From contig VBDV01000119.1 in the NCBI GenBank assembly GCA_005882765.1, positions 1 through 38,007 on the forward strand: a stretch of DNA of 38,007 bases, read 5' to 3'. Below, piece after piece: positions 9,333-18,576 of the stretch (its first letter is position 1; each line of letters opens with the position of its first letter). The position numbers were made by a program, and so were the translations under genes. This stretch comes from Chloroflexota bacterium. GTDB lineage: Bacteria; Chloroflexota; Limnocylindria; P2-11E. The notes beneath the pieces were generated by a model. The model was not told where the DNA came from. It saw nothing but the letters and a program-made list of their open reading frames with translations, and did no database searches.

Positions 9333-10259
9333 ATGGACGAACCGAGGGAGAAGGCTCCCGCTGCGCTCGGCGAGGCATACATCTCAGGCGCGCTGACCGC
9401 GCTCGACGACGGTCCGCGCACGAAGCTCTTCTACGAGCTGCTGGCGGAGATCGCCGAAGCCGCGGGCTTGCGCGCGTATCTTCCCCATCGCGTCACCGAC
9501 CCCGTCGCGGCCGCCCACCTGGATCCGCGTTCGGTTTACGAGATCGACCGCGCACATGTCACGAGCGCGGCCGTGCTCATCGCGTATGCAGGCATCCCCT
9601 CCTTCGGCGTTGGCATCGAGGTAGAGGTCGCGCGTGAGCATGCCGTCCCGGTCATCGTGGTCGCCGAGCGGGACCGGCCCATCTCGCGACTCTTGCTGGG
9701 AAATCCGGCGGTCGTCGAGGTCGTGAAGTTCGCGGACCTCGACGGCTTGCGGCATGGGCTCGCGGCGGCGCTTGCCGCGGTCGCTTCGGTAACGCGCGAC
9801 GGCGTACGCCCCATGGTCTCCGATGACGTCGTCGTGCGGCGATTCATCGCGAGCCTCGAGGAGGCGCGCCGGTTGCCGCCGGCGGAGGTCACCGCGCTCC
9901 TGCGGGTCGGCGAGCTCGACGGCGAGACTGCCGCCGCGATCCGCGAGGCAGTCCTGGGTGGACGTCTCTTCGCCGCCGGCCTCCGCGATCTTGTCGGCCG
10001 GTACGCCCTGCGCGGCGCGGACCTCGGCGCGTTCGTCCTGCGCGACGTCTTGGAGCGGTCGCTTAGCGAATCGGCAGGAACGCTCGGGATCGACCCGCGC
10101 ACGGTGCGCCGTCACGTCGCGACCGCGCGCGTCCGCGTGGGACTGGCCGAGGACGCCGCACCGGATTCGGTCGCACAATGGCTCGTGACCGAGCTCATCG
10201 CGCCGCCGACGCGGGCGCTGCAGCTCCATCTCTTTGGCGTAACGAAGGCCCGCCAATAA
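9333..10259 (+). CDS. Nucleoside 2-deoxyribosyltransferase-like domain fused to a C-terminal helix-turn-helix
   Basis: AYISGALT... SVYEIDRAHVTSAAVLIAYAGIPSFGVGIEVEVAREHAVPVIVV resembles NDT/DUF4406-like folds. TLGIDPRTVRRHVATARVRVGL is HTH-like. Confidence 0.6.
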   Translation: MDEPREKAPAALGEAYISGALTALDDGPRTKLFYELLAEIAEAAGLRAYLPHRVTDPVAAAHLDPRSVYEIDRAHVTSAAVLIAYAGIPSFGVGIEVEVAREHAVPVIVVAERDRPISRLLLGNPAVVEVVKFADLDGLRHGLAAALAAVASVTRDGVRPMVSDDVVVRRFIASLEEARRLPPAEVTALLRVGELDGETAAAIREAVLGGRLFAAGLRDLVGRYALRGADLGAFVLRDVLERSLSESAGTLGIDPRTVRRHVATARVRVGLAEDAAPDSVAQWLVTELIAPPTRALQLHLFGVTKARQ

Positions 10260-10340
10260 CGTGGCGGCCGAAGAAAGAATGGGTGCGGGGCGCTTCGCGC
10301 ACGGGGGCCCCCGCCTCCCCCGCGCTAGAAAAAGGTAGGA

Positions 10341-10448
10341 ATGGGAAAAGGACAGAAGAAGCAGAAGACCAGCGGAAAGCTGGGCTGGCGGAGCAAAAAG
10401 GCGAACCACGGGCGCAAACCCGGAATGGGCCGCGGAAAGCGCAACTAG
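10341..10448 (+). CDS. 35-aa highly basic protein, possibly bTHX-like
   Basis: ATG...TAG encoding MGKGQKKQKTSGKLGWRSKKANHGRKPGMGRGKRN; purine-rich AAAAAGG upstream; followed by a strong hairpin. Below the ORF-track length cutoff. Confidence 0.55.
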   Translation: MGKGQKKQKTSGKLGWRSKKANHGRKPGMGRGKRN

Positions 10449-10450
10449 AG

Positions 10451-10474
10451 AGGGCACGCCGTGGGGCGTGCCCT
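10451..10474 (+). terminator. Strong GC hairpin, probable terminator
   Basis: AGGGCACGCC-GTGG-GGCGTGCCCT, perfect 10-bp stem 2 nt after the mini-ORF stop, followed by a pyrimidine-rich tract (CCCTCCTT). Confidence 0.65.
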
Positions 10475-10502
10475 CCCTCCTTCAGGGCTCCGGCCTCGTC
10501 TT

Positions 10503-10889
10503 CTAGCGGCGCTTCTTGCGAGTCGACGAGCTGCGGCGCGTCGTGCGTTTCGCAGTCGAGCGCCCAGCGCTCTTCCGGCGCGCCGTGGTCTTGCGGCCCC
10601 CGCGCTTCGCTGTCGTCCGTTTCGTCGTGCCGCGCTTGGCGGTGCCCCGCTTGGCGGTCGCGCGCTTCGCGGTCGTTTTGCGCCGGCTCGTCGTGCGCTT
10701 CGCCGTGGTCTTCCGTCCGCCTGCGCTCGTGCTCGCGCGGCGCCGAGTCGTCTTACGACCGCTACCGCCGGACGCTGACCCGCTCATTGGCGAGGGCGGA
10801 GGCGGGGTCGGACTTGCTGGCAGCGGCGTGGGCCAGACCGAGCCGGGCTCCTTCTGCGCGGACCAATCGGTGCCTTCGTCTTCCTGCAT
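10503..10889 (-). CDS. Histone H1-like Lys/Arg/Thr-rich repeat protein
   Basis: MQEDEGTDWSAQ... then tandem KTTAKR / ATAKRG / GTAKRG / TTKRTTAKRG repeats; SD GGGGAGGAACC before ATG at 10889. Confidence 0.75.
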   Translation of the reverse strand: MQEDEGTDWSAQKEPGSVWPTPLPASPTPPPPSPMSGSASGGSGRKTTRRRASTSAGGRKTTAKRTTSRRKTTAKRATAKRGTAKRGTTKRTTAKRGGRKTTARRKSAGRSTAKRTTRRSSSTRKKRR

Positions 10890-10978
10890 GGTTCCTCCCC
10901 AAATATCGGTGGAGTGTTCGCGTGATGCATATCGAATTCCGCTTTGCATAGCAAGCGCCGTGACTCCGCGGCGCTCTG

Positions 10979-12139
10979 CTACGGCAAGAGACGGACGAAC
11001 ACTTCGCTCGCCAGAAGGCGGCCCCGCGCCGTAAGGCGCGCGTAACGACCTTCGACACGGACGAGGTGTGCAGGCTCGACCTCACGCAGGGCAGACCGCA
11101 CGCGTGTGGCCGCGGTGGCGCCGAACCGCGCTGCGTAACGCTCGAGGTCGAGGCCCGAGTCCAGTCGCAGCGCGAGCATCGCGGCCTCGCTCGGCGGATC
11201 GGCCTCCGCGTCGACCACTCGCTCGCTTCCCGACTCCGCCCGCGAGATGTACGCGCGGAGGTCGGCCGGGTTCGCTGACCGCGCGCCCGCGAGATGCGTG
11301 TGTGCGCCGACTCCCACGCCGAGCCAGTCGCGGTCGCGCCAGTACCCGAGGTTGTGGAGCGAACGCTTTCCCGGCCGAGCCCAGTTGGCGATCTCGTAGT
11401 GGCGGTAGGCCGCGCGCTCGAGTGCGCGTTCGGCGACCCGGTACATCCGGGCGATACCGGCGTCATCGGGTTGTGCCTCTGCGGCGGCTCGGCGCCAGCG
11501 TTCGAGGACCGGCCACCCGCCACCAGGCCAATTCGGGATCGACCCCTCCGGATCGAGCCGCAGCTCGAGCGGGTAGCAGGAGATGTGATCGGGGTTCAAC
11601 CCGGCTGCCGTCTGGAGGTCCCGCTCCCAGGCTGCGATGTCCTGTCCGGGCCACCCGAAGATGAGGTCGAGATTTGTGTCCAGCCCGGCATCCCGCGCGA
11701 CAGCGACCGCAGCCGCGCTGTCCTCCGGCTGGTGGGTCCGCCCGAGTGCGCGCAGGCCTCGCGCGTCGAAGCTCTGCGCGCCGAGCGAGAGACGCGTGAG
11801 TCCGAGCGCGAGCCAGGCCTCGAGCCGGGCCCGATCAAGGGTGGCCGGGTTCGCCTCGAGCGTGACCTCGCGCGGCCGAAGGACGAACGCGCGACGGAGC
11901 GCGTCGCCGAGCATCGCGATCTCCGCGGGCTCGAGCAGGCTCGGCGTGCCGCCACCGAAAAAGAGCGTGCGCGCTCGTGGACGGCCGAGGAGCGCTCCCT
12001 CCCGCGCGATCTCGCGCCCGAGCGCGTCGAGGTAGCGCGAGCGGAGCGCGGTCGTGGCGGGCGCGGTGGCGAAATCGCAGTACGGGCAGCGCGAAGCGCA
12101 GAACGGGATGTGTACATACAGGCCGATCCCCTGAGTCAT
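10979..12139 (-). CDS. hemW: HemW-like radical SAM protein (coproporphyrinogen III oxidase family)
   Basis: LYVHIPFCASRCPYCDFAT (CxxxCxxC plus C), LFFGGGTPSLL, EANPATL, LSLGAQSFD, DLIFGWPGQ. Confidence 0.93.
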   Translation of the reverse strand: MTQGIGLYVHIPFCASRCPYCDFATAPATTALRSRYLDALGREIAREGALLGRPRARTLFFGGGTPSLLEPAEIAMLGDALRRAFVLRPREVTLEANPATLDRARLEAWLALGLTRLSLGAQSFDARGLRALGRTHQPEDSAAAVAVARDAGLDTNLDLIFGWPGQDIAAWERDLQTAAGLNPDHISCYPLELRLDPEGSIPNWPGGGWPVLERWRRAAAEAQPDDAGIARMYRVAERALERAAYRHYEIANWARPGKRSLHNLGYWRDRDWLGVGVGAHTHLAGARSANPADLRAYISRAESGSERVVDAEADPPSEAAMLALRLDSGLDLERYAARFGATAATRVRSALREVEPAHLVRVEGRYARLTARGRLLASEVFVRLLP

Positions 12140-12633
12140 CGGGTCACGCCCAGAGGATTGGGGAGCACAGCGTCCGCCGACAGCTCCGCGGTGCGCCCGA
12201 GGTCGAGGAGCCACTCGCGCGATTCGTGGACGAAGGCAAGGAGATGGCTCGGCTGCCAGTCGCTCTCGGTCGCGATGCGCTCCTCGCCGAAATCGGGGAG
12301 GAGCAATACGTAAGCCGTCGCCCGGTCAACGAGGCGCGCCCCAGACACGCCGAATCCGCCCATGCGCTCGGCACCACCGAGCGCCGCCACGACCGACGCC
12401 CGCAGGGGTGCCACGACCTCGGCGAGGCGCGCGTCCAGCCCGGTCGGCTCGACGCCCGCGGCGTGCTGCAGCGCCACGGATGAGCGCGCCGCGTAGAGCC
12501 CTTCGAGCAGCCCACGCGTCTCGCGCGACAGCTTCTCCCACATCGCCGACGCGTCGTTCTCGGAGACGGCGCGCAGGAAGGTTGACGCGGCGAGCTGCGT
12601 GGGATGCTCGAACTGGATCTTCGGCGATTTCAC
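12136..12633 (-). CDS. Hypothetical protein between lepA and hemW
   Basis: 165-aa ORF with GTG start overlapping the lepA stop (GTGA) and its stop overlapping the hemW start (ATGA). Confidence 0.75.
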   Translation of the reverse strand: MKSPKIQFEHPTQLAASTFLRAVSENDASAMWEKLSRETRGLLEGLYAARSSVALQHAAGVEPTGLDARLAEVVAPLRASVVAALGGAERMGGFGVSGARLVDRATAYVLLLPDFGEERIATESDWQPSHLLAFVHESREWLLDLGRTAELSADAVLPNPLGVTR

Positions 12634-14423
12634 GTCTCGTCACCGATCCGAAGGACGGCGAGGAAGGCCTCCTGCGGGATCTCGACCGATCCCACCATCT
12701 TCATGCGCTTCTTGCCTTCCTTCTGCTTCTCGAGGAGCTTTCGCTTGCGCGTGATGTCGCCGCCGTAGCACTTCGCGAGCACGTCCTTGCGCTTCGCCTT
12801 CACGGTCTCGCTCGCGACGACCTTCCCGCCGATCGCAGCTTGGATGCGAACGTCGAACATCTGCTTCGGGATGAGGCCGCGGAGCTTGTTCACGAGCACG
12901 CGACCGGTCTGCTGTGCGCGCCCCCGGTGGGTGATGATCGAAAGCGCGTCGACAAGTGTTCCGGCAACGAGGATGTCGAGGCGCACGAGGTCCGCCGGGC
13001 GGTACTCCGCGAACTCGTAGTCGAGCGAGGCGTAGCCGCGCGAGCTCGACTTCAGCTGGTCATAGAAATCGACGATCACCTCGGAGAGCGGCATGTCGTA
13101 CTTCAGCATCGCCCGCGTCGGATCGACGTAGCTCATGTCGGCGAGGGACGCGCGCTTGGTCTGCGCGAGCTCCATCACCGGACCCACGTGCGTGGTCGGC
13201 ACGATGACCGTCACCTTCATCCACGGCTCGCGGATCTCGACGATCGTGCCCGGGTCCGGCAGGAGCGCCGGGTTGTCGATCGCGACCTCGGCGCCCTTCT
13301 GGGTTATCACGCGGTACTCGACGGACGGCGATGTGGCGATGAGGTCGAGGTCGTACTCGCGCTCGAGGCGCTCCTGCACGATCTCGAGATGGAGAAGGCC
13401 GAGGAACCCCGCGCGGAAACCGAAGCCCAGTGCCTGCGACGTCTCCGGCTCGTAGATGAGCGACGCGTCGTTTAGACGCAGCTTCTCCATCGCGTCTTTG
13501 AGCAGCGGGTAGTCCTGCGCGTTGGATGGGTAGAAGCCCGCGAACACCATCGGTTTCGCCGGCCGGTAGCCCGGAAGCGGCGCGGTCGCGGGGCGACCGG
13601 CCAGGGTGAGCGTGTCGCCGACGCGGCAGTCGGCCACCGCTTTGAGGCCGGTCGCGATGTAGCCGGTCTCGCCCGTTTCGAGGCGCGGGATCGGCCGCGC
13701 GTCCGGAACGAAGACGCCGAGCTCGAGCAGCTCGCTTTCCTTCTCCGTCGCGAAGAGCCGGATCCGCTCGTGGTCGCCGAGCGAGCCGTCGACGACCCGG
13801 ACGTGCGCGACGACGCCCTTGTACGCGTCGTAGTGCGAGTCGAAGATCAGCGCGCGAAGCGGCGCGCCGACGTCGCCAACCGGCGGCGGGACACGCTCGA
13901 CGATCGCATCGAGGAGCTCGTTCACGCCCGCGCCGGTCTTTCCGGAGACGAGGAGGATCTCTTCGTCGCGGAAGCCGAGGGTAGTGCGCAGCTCCTCTCG
14001 GATGACATCCAGGTCGATGTTCGGCAGGTCGATCTTGTTGATGACCGGGATGACCTCGAGGCCCTGCTCGACCGCGAGGTAGGCGTTCGCGAGTGTCTGC
14101 GCCTCGATGCCCTGCGACGCGTCGACGAGCAGCACCGCGCCCTCGCAGGCGGCGAGCGATCGACTGACCTCGTACGTGAAGTCGACATGTCCGGGGGTGT
14201 CGATGAGGTTGAGCTCGTGGTCGCGCCAGGTCATGCGCACCGCGCGCGCCTTGATCGTGATCCCGTGCTCGCGCTCGAGCTCCATCGAGTCGAGCAGCTG
14301 GTCGCGCATCTCACGCAGGGGCACGGTCCCCGTCGTTTCGAGCAGCCGATCGGAGAGGGTCGTCTTGCCGTGATCGACGTGCGCGATGACGCAGAAGTTG
14401 CGGATGCGGGCGAGCTCGGCCAT
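12630..14423 (-). CDS. lepA: Elongation factor 4 (LepA)
   Basis: [62 protein letters not shown]; full-length 597 aa. Confidence 0.98.
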   Translation of the reverse strand: MAELARIRNFCVIAHVDHGKTTLSDRLLETTGTVPLREMRDQLLDSMELEREHGITIKARAVRMTWRDHELNLIDTPGHVDFTYEVSRSLAACEGAVLLVDASQGIEAQTLANAYLAVEQGLEVIPVINKIDLPNIDLDVIREELRTTLGFRDEEILLVSGKTGAGVNELLDAIVERVPPPVGDVGAPLRALIFDSHYDAYKGVVAHVRVVDGSLGDHERIRLFATEKESELLELGVFVPDARPIPRLETGETGYIATGLKAVADCRVGDTLTLAGRPATAPLPGYRPAKPMVFAGFYPSNAQDYPLLKDAMEKLRLNDASLIYEPETSQALGFGFRAGFLGLLHLEIVQERLEREYDLDLIATSPSVEYRVITQKGAEVAIDNPALLPDPGTIVEIREPWMKVTVIVPTTHVGPVMELAQTKRASLADMSYVDPTRAMLKYDMPLSEVIVDFYDQLKSSSRGYASLDYEFAEYRPADLVRLDILVAGTLVDALSIITHRGRAQQTGRVLVNKLRGLIPKQMFDVRIQAAIGGKVVASETVKAKRKDVLAKCYGGDITRKRKLLEKQKEGKKRMKMVGSVEIPQEAFLAVLRIGDET

Positions 14424-14453
14424 CGCGTTCAGACTAGGGTCAGACGGCCGCGG

Positions 14454-15473
14454 TCACCCTCCGCCGGTCGCGCCCTGGACGTCGCGCCGCTCGAAGAGCC
14501 AGAAGGCGACGCCAGCAAGGACGAGCGTGTAGACCGCGAGTACAGCGATCGAATGGGTCTGATCGGGAAGAGTCGCGGCTGCGCCAAAACCACCCGAGCC
14601 TCCGGTCCACGCCGAGATGTTGCGCACCAGGAGAAAGTCCGCGATGTTCTGGAACCAGCTAAACAGGTTCGAGAAGAGCGCGATGATGAGCTGCTCGGCG
14701 AAGTAATAGCCCAATCCGATCGCCATGCCCGCGGCGGACGATCTCGCGACCACGGTCACGAAGGTCGTGAGCGCGAGGTAGGGCAGGACCGAGGTCCACG
14801 CCTTCCAGAGGGCGAGTCCGGCGTCGGACCACGTCGCCGTGGCTGCGCCCGAGGGCGCCGCCCCTGCGATCGACGTGGCGACGACGCTAGCGATCGCGAC
14901 GGTCGCCAGCGCCACGACGAGCCCGAGGAAGGCGATGACCGCGAGCGTGATCAGCTTCGCCGTGAGGTAGGGCCAACGCCCGATCCCCTGCGTGAGCGCC
15001 GATCGTAGCGTGCCGGCTCCGTAGTCGATCCCGATCGCCGAGGCGGTGAGGATCGCGATGAGAATCAGCGCGAGGGTCTGCACGATACCGAGGGCGGTCG
15101 AGATGCTTCCTGGCAGCGAGAAGCCCTGATAGGCGCGTGCGAGGCGGGCCGGTAACGTCGCCGCCTGCTGGCGGCACTGCGCCGCAAGCCCGGCGACGAC
15201 CTGGGCGTCGAGATCGGCAGGCTGCCGCGCGGGGTTGCCCGAGAGGAGGTCGTTGCAGGCGACCGTGCGCGGCGCGCGTCCCTGCTGTTGCTGCAGCGAG
15301 GCTGGGACGGTCAGCTCGCCGCCCGTCGTCTGGAGGTTCTGGTAGGAGAAGAACTGCCCCCACACCGCGAGCTGCGCGAAGAGGATCGCGAAGACAAGCA
15401 GGATCCACAGCATCCAGCGCCGCCGGAGCTTGAACCACTCCCATCTCGTCAGGTTCGCGACGTTCCCGATCAC
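14454..15473 (-). CDS. ABC-2 type transporter permease
   Basis: Starts GTG ATC GGG... overlapping the upstream ATPase stop (GTGA); multiple TM segments; ends LVLAGVAFWLFERRDV. Confidence 0.88.
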   Translation of the reverse strand: MIGNVANLTRWEWFKLRRRWMLWILLVFAILFAQLAVWGQFFSYQNLQTTGGELTVPASLQQQQGRAPRTVACNDLLSGNPARQPADLDAQVVAGLAAQCRQQAATLPARLARAYQGFSLPGSISTALGIVQTLALILIAILTASAIGIDYGAGTLRSALTQGIGRWPYLTAKLITLAVIAFLGLVVALATVAIASVVATSIAGAAPSGAATATWSDAGLALWKAWTSVLPYLALTTFVTVVARSSAAGMAIGLGYYFAEQLIIALFSNLFSWFQNIADFLLVRNISAWTGGSGGFGAAATLPDQTHSIAVLAVYTLVLAGVAFWLFERRDVQGATGGG

Positions 15474-16402
15474 GACCGTTCCTTTCCGGTCGTTGGATCG
15501 GTGCCCGTGATTTCCATGAAGAATTCCTCGAGCGACCGGTGGACCGGTACGAGCTCGTTGACGTAGACCTGCTGCACCGCCAGATCGCGCGACAGCTCCC
15601 ACGCGCGGGCCTGCGATCCCGTGACCAAGAGGCCACCGTCGTGACGCTCGACGTGCTCCACCCAACGTATGCCGGAGAGAATGGCTTGGGCTTTCGTATC
15701 GTCGGTTGTGCGTAGCCGAAGCCCGTCGTGCTGACGGAGTAGCTCCTTGATCGAGCCCTGCGCGATCAGTCTGCCGCGTGAGAGGACGGCGACGTTGTCG
15801 CAGACCAACTCGGTCTCCGCGAGCAGGTGACTCGACAGAACCACCGTCCGTCCGCCCTTGCCGAGATCGCGGATGAGCTCGCGCACCTCGACGACACCTG
15901 CCGGGTCGAGTCCGTTCGTCGGCTCGTCGAGGAACACGAGCTCCGGATCACCGAGGAGCGCGCATGCGATCCCGAGGCGCTGCTTCATCCCGAGCGAGTA
16001 GGTCGAATATTTGCTGTCGGCGCGCTTTCCGAGGTCCACAAGCTCGAGGAGCCGGTCAACGTCGGCCGGTGCGCCCCGCCGACCGATCCCCTGGAAGTAG
16101 CGCAGATTCCCGCGTCCCGAAAGGTACGGATAGAAGGTCGGCGTCTCGACCATCGCTCCAACCCGCCGGAGCGTCGCCGGGTGGCGAGCGGGATCGCCGA
16201 AGATCCGAGCCTCGCCGCTCGTCGGGTGGACGAGCCCTAAGAGCATGCCCATCGTCGTGGTCTTGCCGGAGCCGTTCGGCCCGAGAAATCCGAAGACGCC
16301 ACCTCGCGGGACGCGGAGCGTCAGGTTGTTCACCGCGACGACGTCTCCGTATCGCTTGGTCAGGTCGGTCGTCTCGATCACGTGCCCGTTCTGAGAGCTC
16401 AT
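15470..16402 (-). CDS. ABC transporter ATP-binding protein (drug-export type)
   Basis: Walker A GPNGSGKTT, signature YSLGMKQRLGIA, Walker B LVFLDEPTNGLDPAG. Confidence 0.96.
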   Translation of the reverse strand: MSSQNGHVIETTDLTKRYGDVVAVNNLTLRVPRGGVFGFLGPNGSGKTTTMGMLLGLVHPTSGEARIFGDPARHPATLRRVGAMVETPTFYPYLSGRGNLRYFQGIGRRGAPADVDRLLELVDLGKRADSKYSTYSLGMKQRLGIACALLGDPELVFLDEPTNGLDPAGVVEVRELIRDLGKGGRTVVLSSHLLAETELVCDNVAVLSRGRLIAQGSIKELLRQHDGLRLRTTDDTKAQAILSGIRWVEHVERHDGGLLVTGSQARAWELSRDLAVQQVYVNELVPVHRSLEEFFMEITGTDPTTGKERS

Positions 16403-16869
16403 GCGGACCTTTTCATCGGGGGCCGAGCTGACGCCCGGGGTCCGATCGAAAGCACGCGGACGAACGCACGGACCGTCGTCGCGAGCGCTTCGCGCTCGTT
16501 CGGGGTCATCCCGCGCAGTGCGCGTGCGAGCTGGGCGTTCGAGCGTTGTTCGAGGCGCCGCAGAAGCCGAGACCCCTTCGCGGCAAGCTCGAGGAGAACG
16601 GCACGGCGGTCAGAGGGATCGGTCTGGCGGCCGACGTACTCGAGGCGAACCAATCGATCGCTCAGGGCTGACGCGCTGGCCAGGCTCATCCCCAGGCGCC
16701 TTGCTAGATCGCTGACGCGAACGGGGTGGTCAGCGGACGCGAGCACGAACAGCGCGCGCAGCTGGGTGAACGTCAAATCGACGTCTGCCCAGGCGTCAGG
16801 GGATCGCGCGGTGAGCTCGCGCATCTGCGCCACGAGCCGGGATAGCTCTGCGTCAGTCGGGCGTCCCAC
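16399..16869 (-). CDS. MarR family transcriptional regulator
   Basis: wHTH HPVRVSDLARRLGMSLASASALSDRLVRLEYVGRQTDPSDRRAVLLELAAKG; ATGA overlap with the ABC ATPase. Confidence 0.92.
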   Translation of the reverse strand: MGRPTDAELSRLVAQMRELTARSPDAWADVDLTFTQLRALFVLASADHPVRVSDLARRLGMSLASASALSDRLVRLEYVGRQTDPSDRRAVLLELAAKGSRLLRRLEQRSNAQLARALRGMTPNEREALATTVRAFVRVLSIGPRASARPPMKRSA

Positions 16870-16954
16870 GTGAATACTCTACGAGACATTGATTATCGAT
16901 GCCCGATGAAGTTTCGGTATCAGGTGCCGATGAGTGCAGAGCCCTTCACCGGCA

Positions 16955-18538
16955 CTAGGCGGCGGCCGGAGGACCCGAACCGCGCGTCAGTCGGGCGCGG
17001 ACCACCGCGAGGATCTCGTGCAGCTCGCCGATCCGTAAGAGATACGCCGCCCCGAGATAGACCAAGCCTCCGACCCCTGCCGCGAGGATCGTCTGAAGCA
17101 GCAGGGTCAGCTTTGGCGGGTCTTTGACGAGATCGAACGGCAGGTTCGTGACATAGATAAACCCGAACATCGCTACGCCCATGAGCAGGCTCGCGCAGAC
17201 CTGCTTCAGGGTCGAGATGCCGAGACCAACAAGTCGCAACCGGGCTCTAGACGCGAGCAGGATGAACAGGAGCGCCGCTTCGAGAAGTGTCGCGATCGAG
17301 TTGGCGAGGGCGAGGCCGTTGATCCCCAGCGGCTGCGAGAGCGTCACGCTGAGCACGACGTTCGCGCCGATCGAGATCAGCGTGAGCGCGAGGGGCGTCG
17401 TCGTGTCCCGGGACGCGAAATACACGCGCGCAAGGATCTGGACGAGCGCGTGGCCGGCGAGACCGAGCGAGTAGAAGAGGAACGCCGCTTGCGTCGCCTC
17501 GCGCGCTTCCGGCCCGAAGCTTCCGTACTGGAAGAGGAGGTTCACGATCGGCCGGCGGAGCACGATCATCACGATCGCCGTCGGGAGCGTCAGGAAGAGG
17601 ATCCAGCGGATCGCCTGCTGCACCGTGTCGCGCATCCGGCCCACCTGGCCCAGCGAAGCGAAGTGCGAGAGTGTCGGGAATACCGCTGCGCTGATCGCGA
17701 TCGAGAAGACGCCGAGTGGGAGCAGGAGCAGCTGGTTCGCGTAGACAAGCGCGGTCAAGGATCCTGGCGCCATGCCTGTGGCGAGATACGTGTCGACGAA
17801 GAACACGATCTGCACCGCGCCCAGCGCGAGCGTGCGCGGACCCGCCAGGCGCATGACATCGCGAACGCCGGCATGCGACAGGTCCAGCGAAAACGAGTAG
17901 CGGGTGCGACGGAAGGTGAGCTCGGGAAGCTGGACGAGCCACATCACAAGAGCGCCGACGACGACGCCGATCGCGACCGCGTGGATGCCGAGGAAGGGAT
18001 ATCCGAACTGGGTGAACAGGATGATCACGAGGTTGTAGACAAGCGGGGCTGTCGCGCTCGAGAGGAACTGCCGGTACGAGTTCAGGATGCCGGTCGTGAG
18101 AGACGACAGGCCCATGAAGATCGGCGACAAGAGCATGATCCGCGTGAGATCGACCGTAAGGGCGATCTGCTTGGGGTCGTGGAACGGCGCGACGAAGGTC
18201 GGCACGACGTACGGAGCGGCGATCCACATGACGATCGAGAAGCCCACGAGCAGAAGCAGGACGGCGTTCATGACACTCGACGCGACGTGCCACGCTTCGT
18301 CCTCCCGTTCCCGAGCCAGGTAGCTCGTGAACACCGGGATGAAAGCTGACGCAAGAGCGCCGGCGACCACGAGTCCGAAGATCGCGTCCGGGATCTTGAA
18401 TGCGGCCAGGTATGCGTCCAGATCGGGCGTCTCGCCGAAGTGCGCGCCGATGACGGACAGCCTGAGCCAGCCGAGTACGCGGCTGGCAACGAGGGTGACG
18501 ATCATGATCGCGGAGGCCCGCGCGATCGACATCGGCAA
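16955..18538 (-). CDS. murJ: Lipid II flippase MurJ/MviN
   Basis: SRVLGWLRLSVIGAHFGETPDLDAYLAAFKIPDAIF, multi-TM MviN family protein of 527 aa. Confidence 0.95.
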   Translation of the reverse strand: MPMSIARASAIMIVTLVASRVLGWLRLSVIGAHFGETPDLDAYLAAFKIPDAIFGLVVAGALASAFIPVFTSYLAREREDEAWHVASSVMNAVLLLLVGFSIVMWIAAPYVVPTFVAPFHDPKQIALTVDLTRIMLLSPIFMGLSSLTTGILNSYRQFLSSATAPLVYNLVIILFTQFGYPFLGIHAVAIGVVVGALVMWLVQLPELTFRRTRYSFSLDLSHAGVRDVMRLAGPRTLALGAVQIVFFVDTYLATGMAPGSLTALVYANQLLLLPLGVFSIAISAAVFPTLSHFASLGQVGRMRDTVQQAIRWILFLTLPTAIVMIVLRRPIVNLLFQYGSFGPEAREATQAAFLFYSLGLAGHALVQILARVYFASRDTTTPLALTLISIGANVVLSVTLSQPLGINGLALANSIATLLEAALLFILLASRARLRLVGLGISTLKQVCASLLMGVAMFGFIYVTNLPFDLVKDPPKLTLLLQTILAAGVGGLVYLGAAYLLRIGELHEILAVVRARLTRGSGPPAAA

Positions 18539-18576
18539 CCCCCAGATATTGAGGCATCAGGTATCGTTCGCACGCA

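Noticed and set aside
10503-10780. Considered as a noncoding tandem-repeat/satellite
   Set aside because: The repeats are in frame with a well-initiated Lys/Arg-rich ORF, so they are explained by coding for an H1-like protein.
13770-15008. 412-aa plus-strand ORF antisense to lepA and the ABC permease
   Set aside because: Arg/Asp/Val-rich antisense artefact of high-GC codon bias; lepA is unequivocal on the minus strand.
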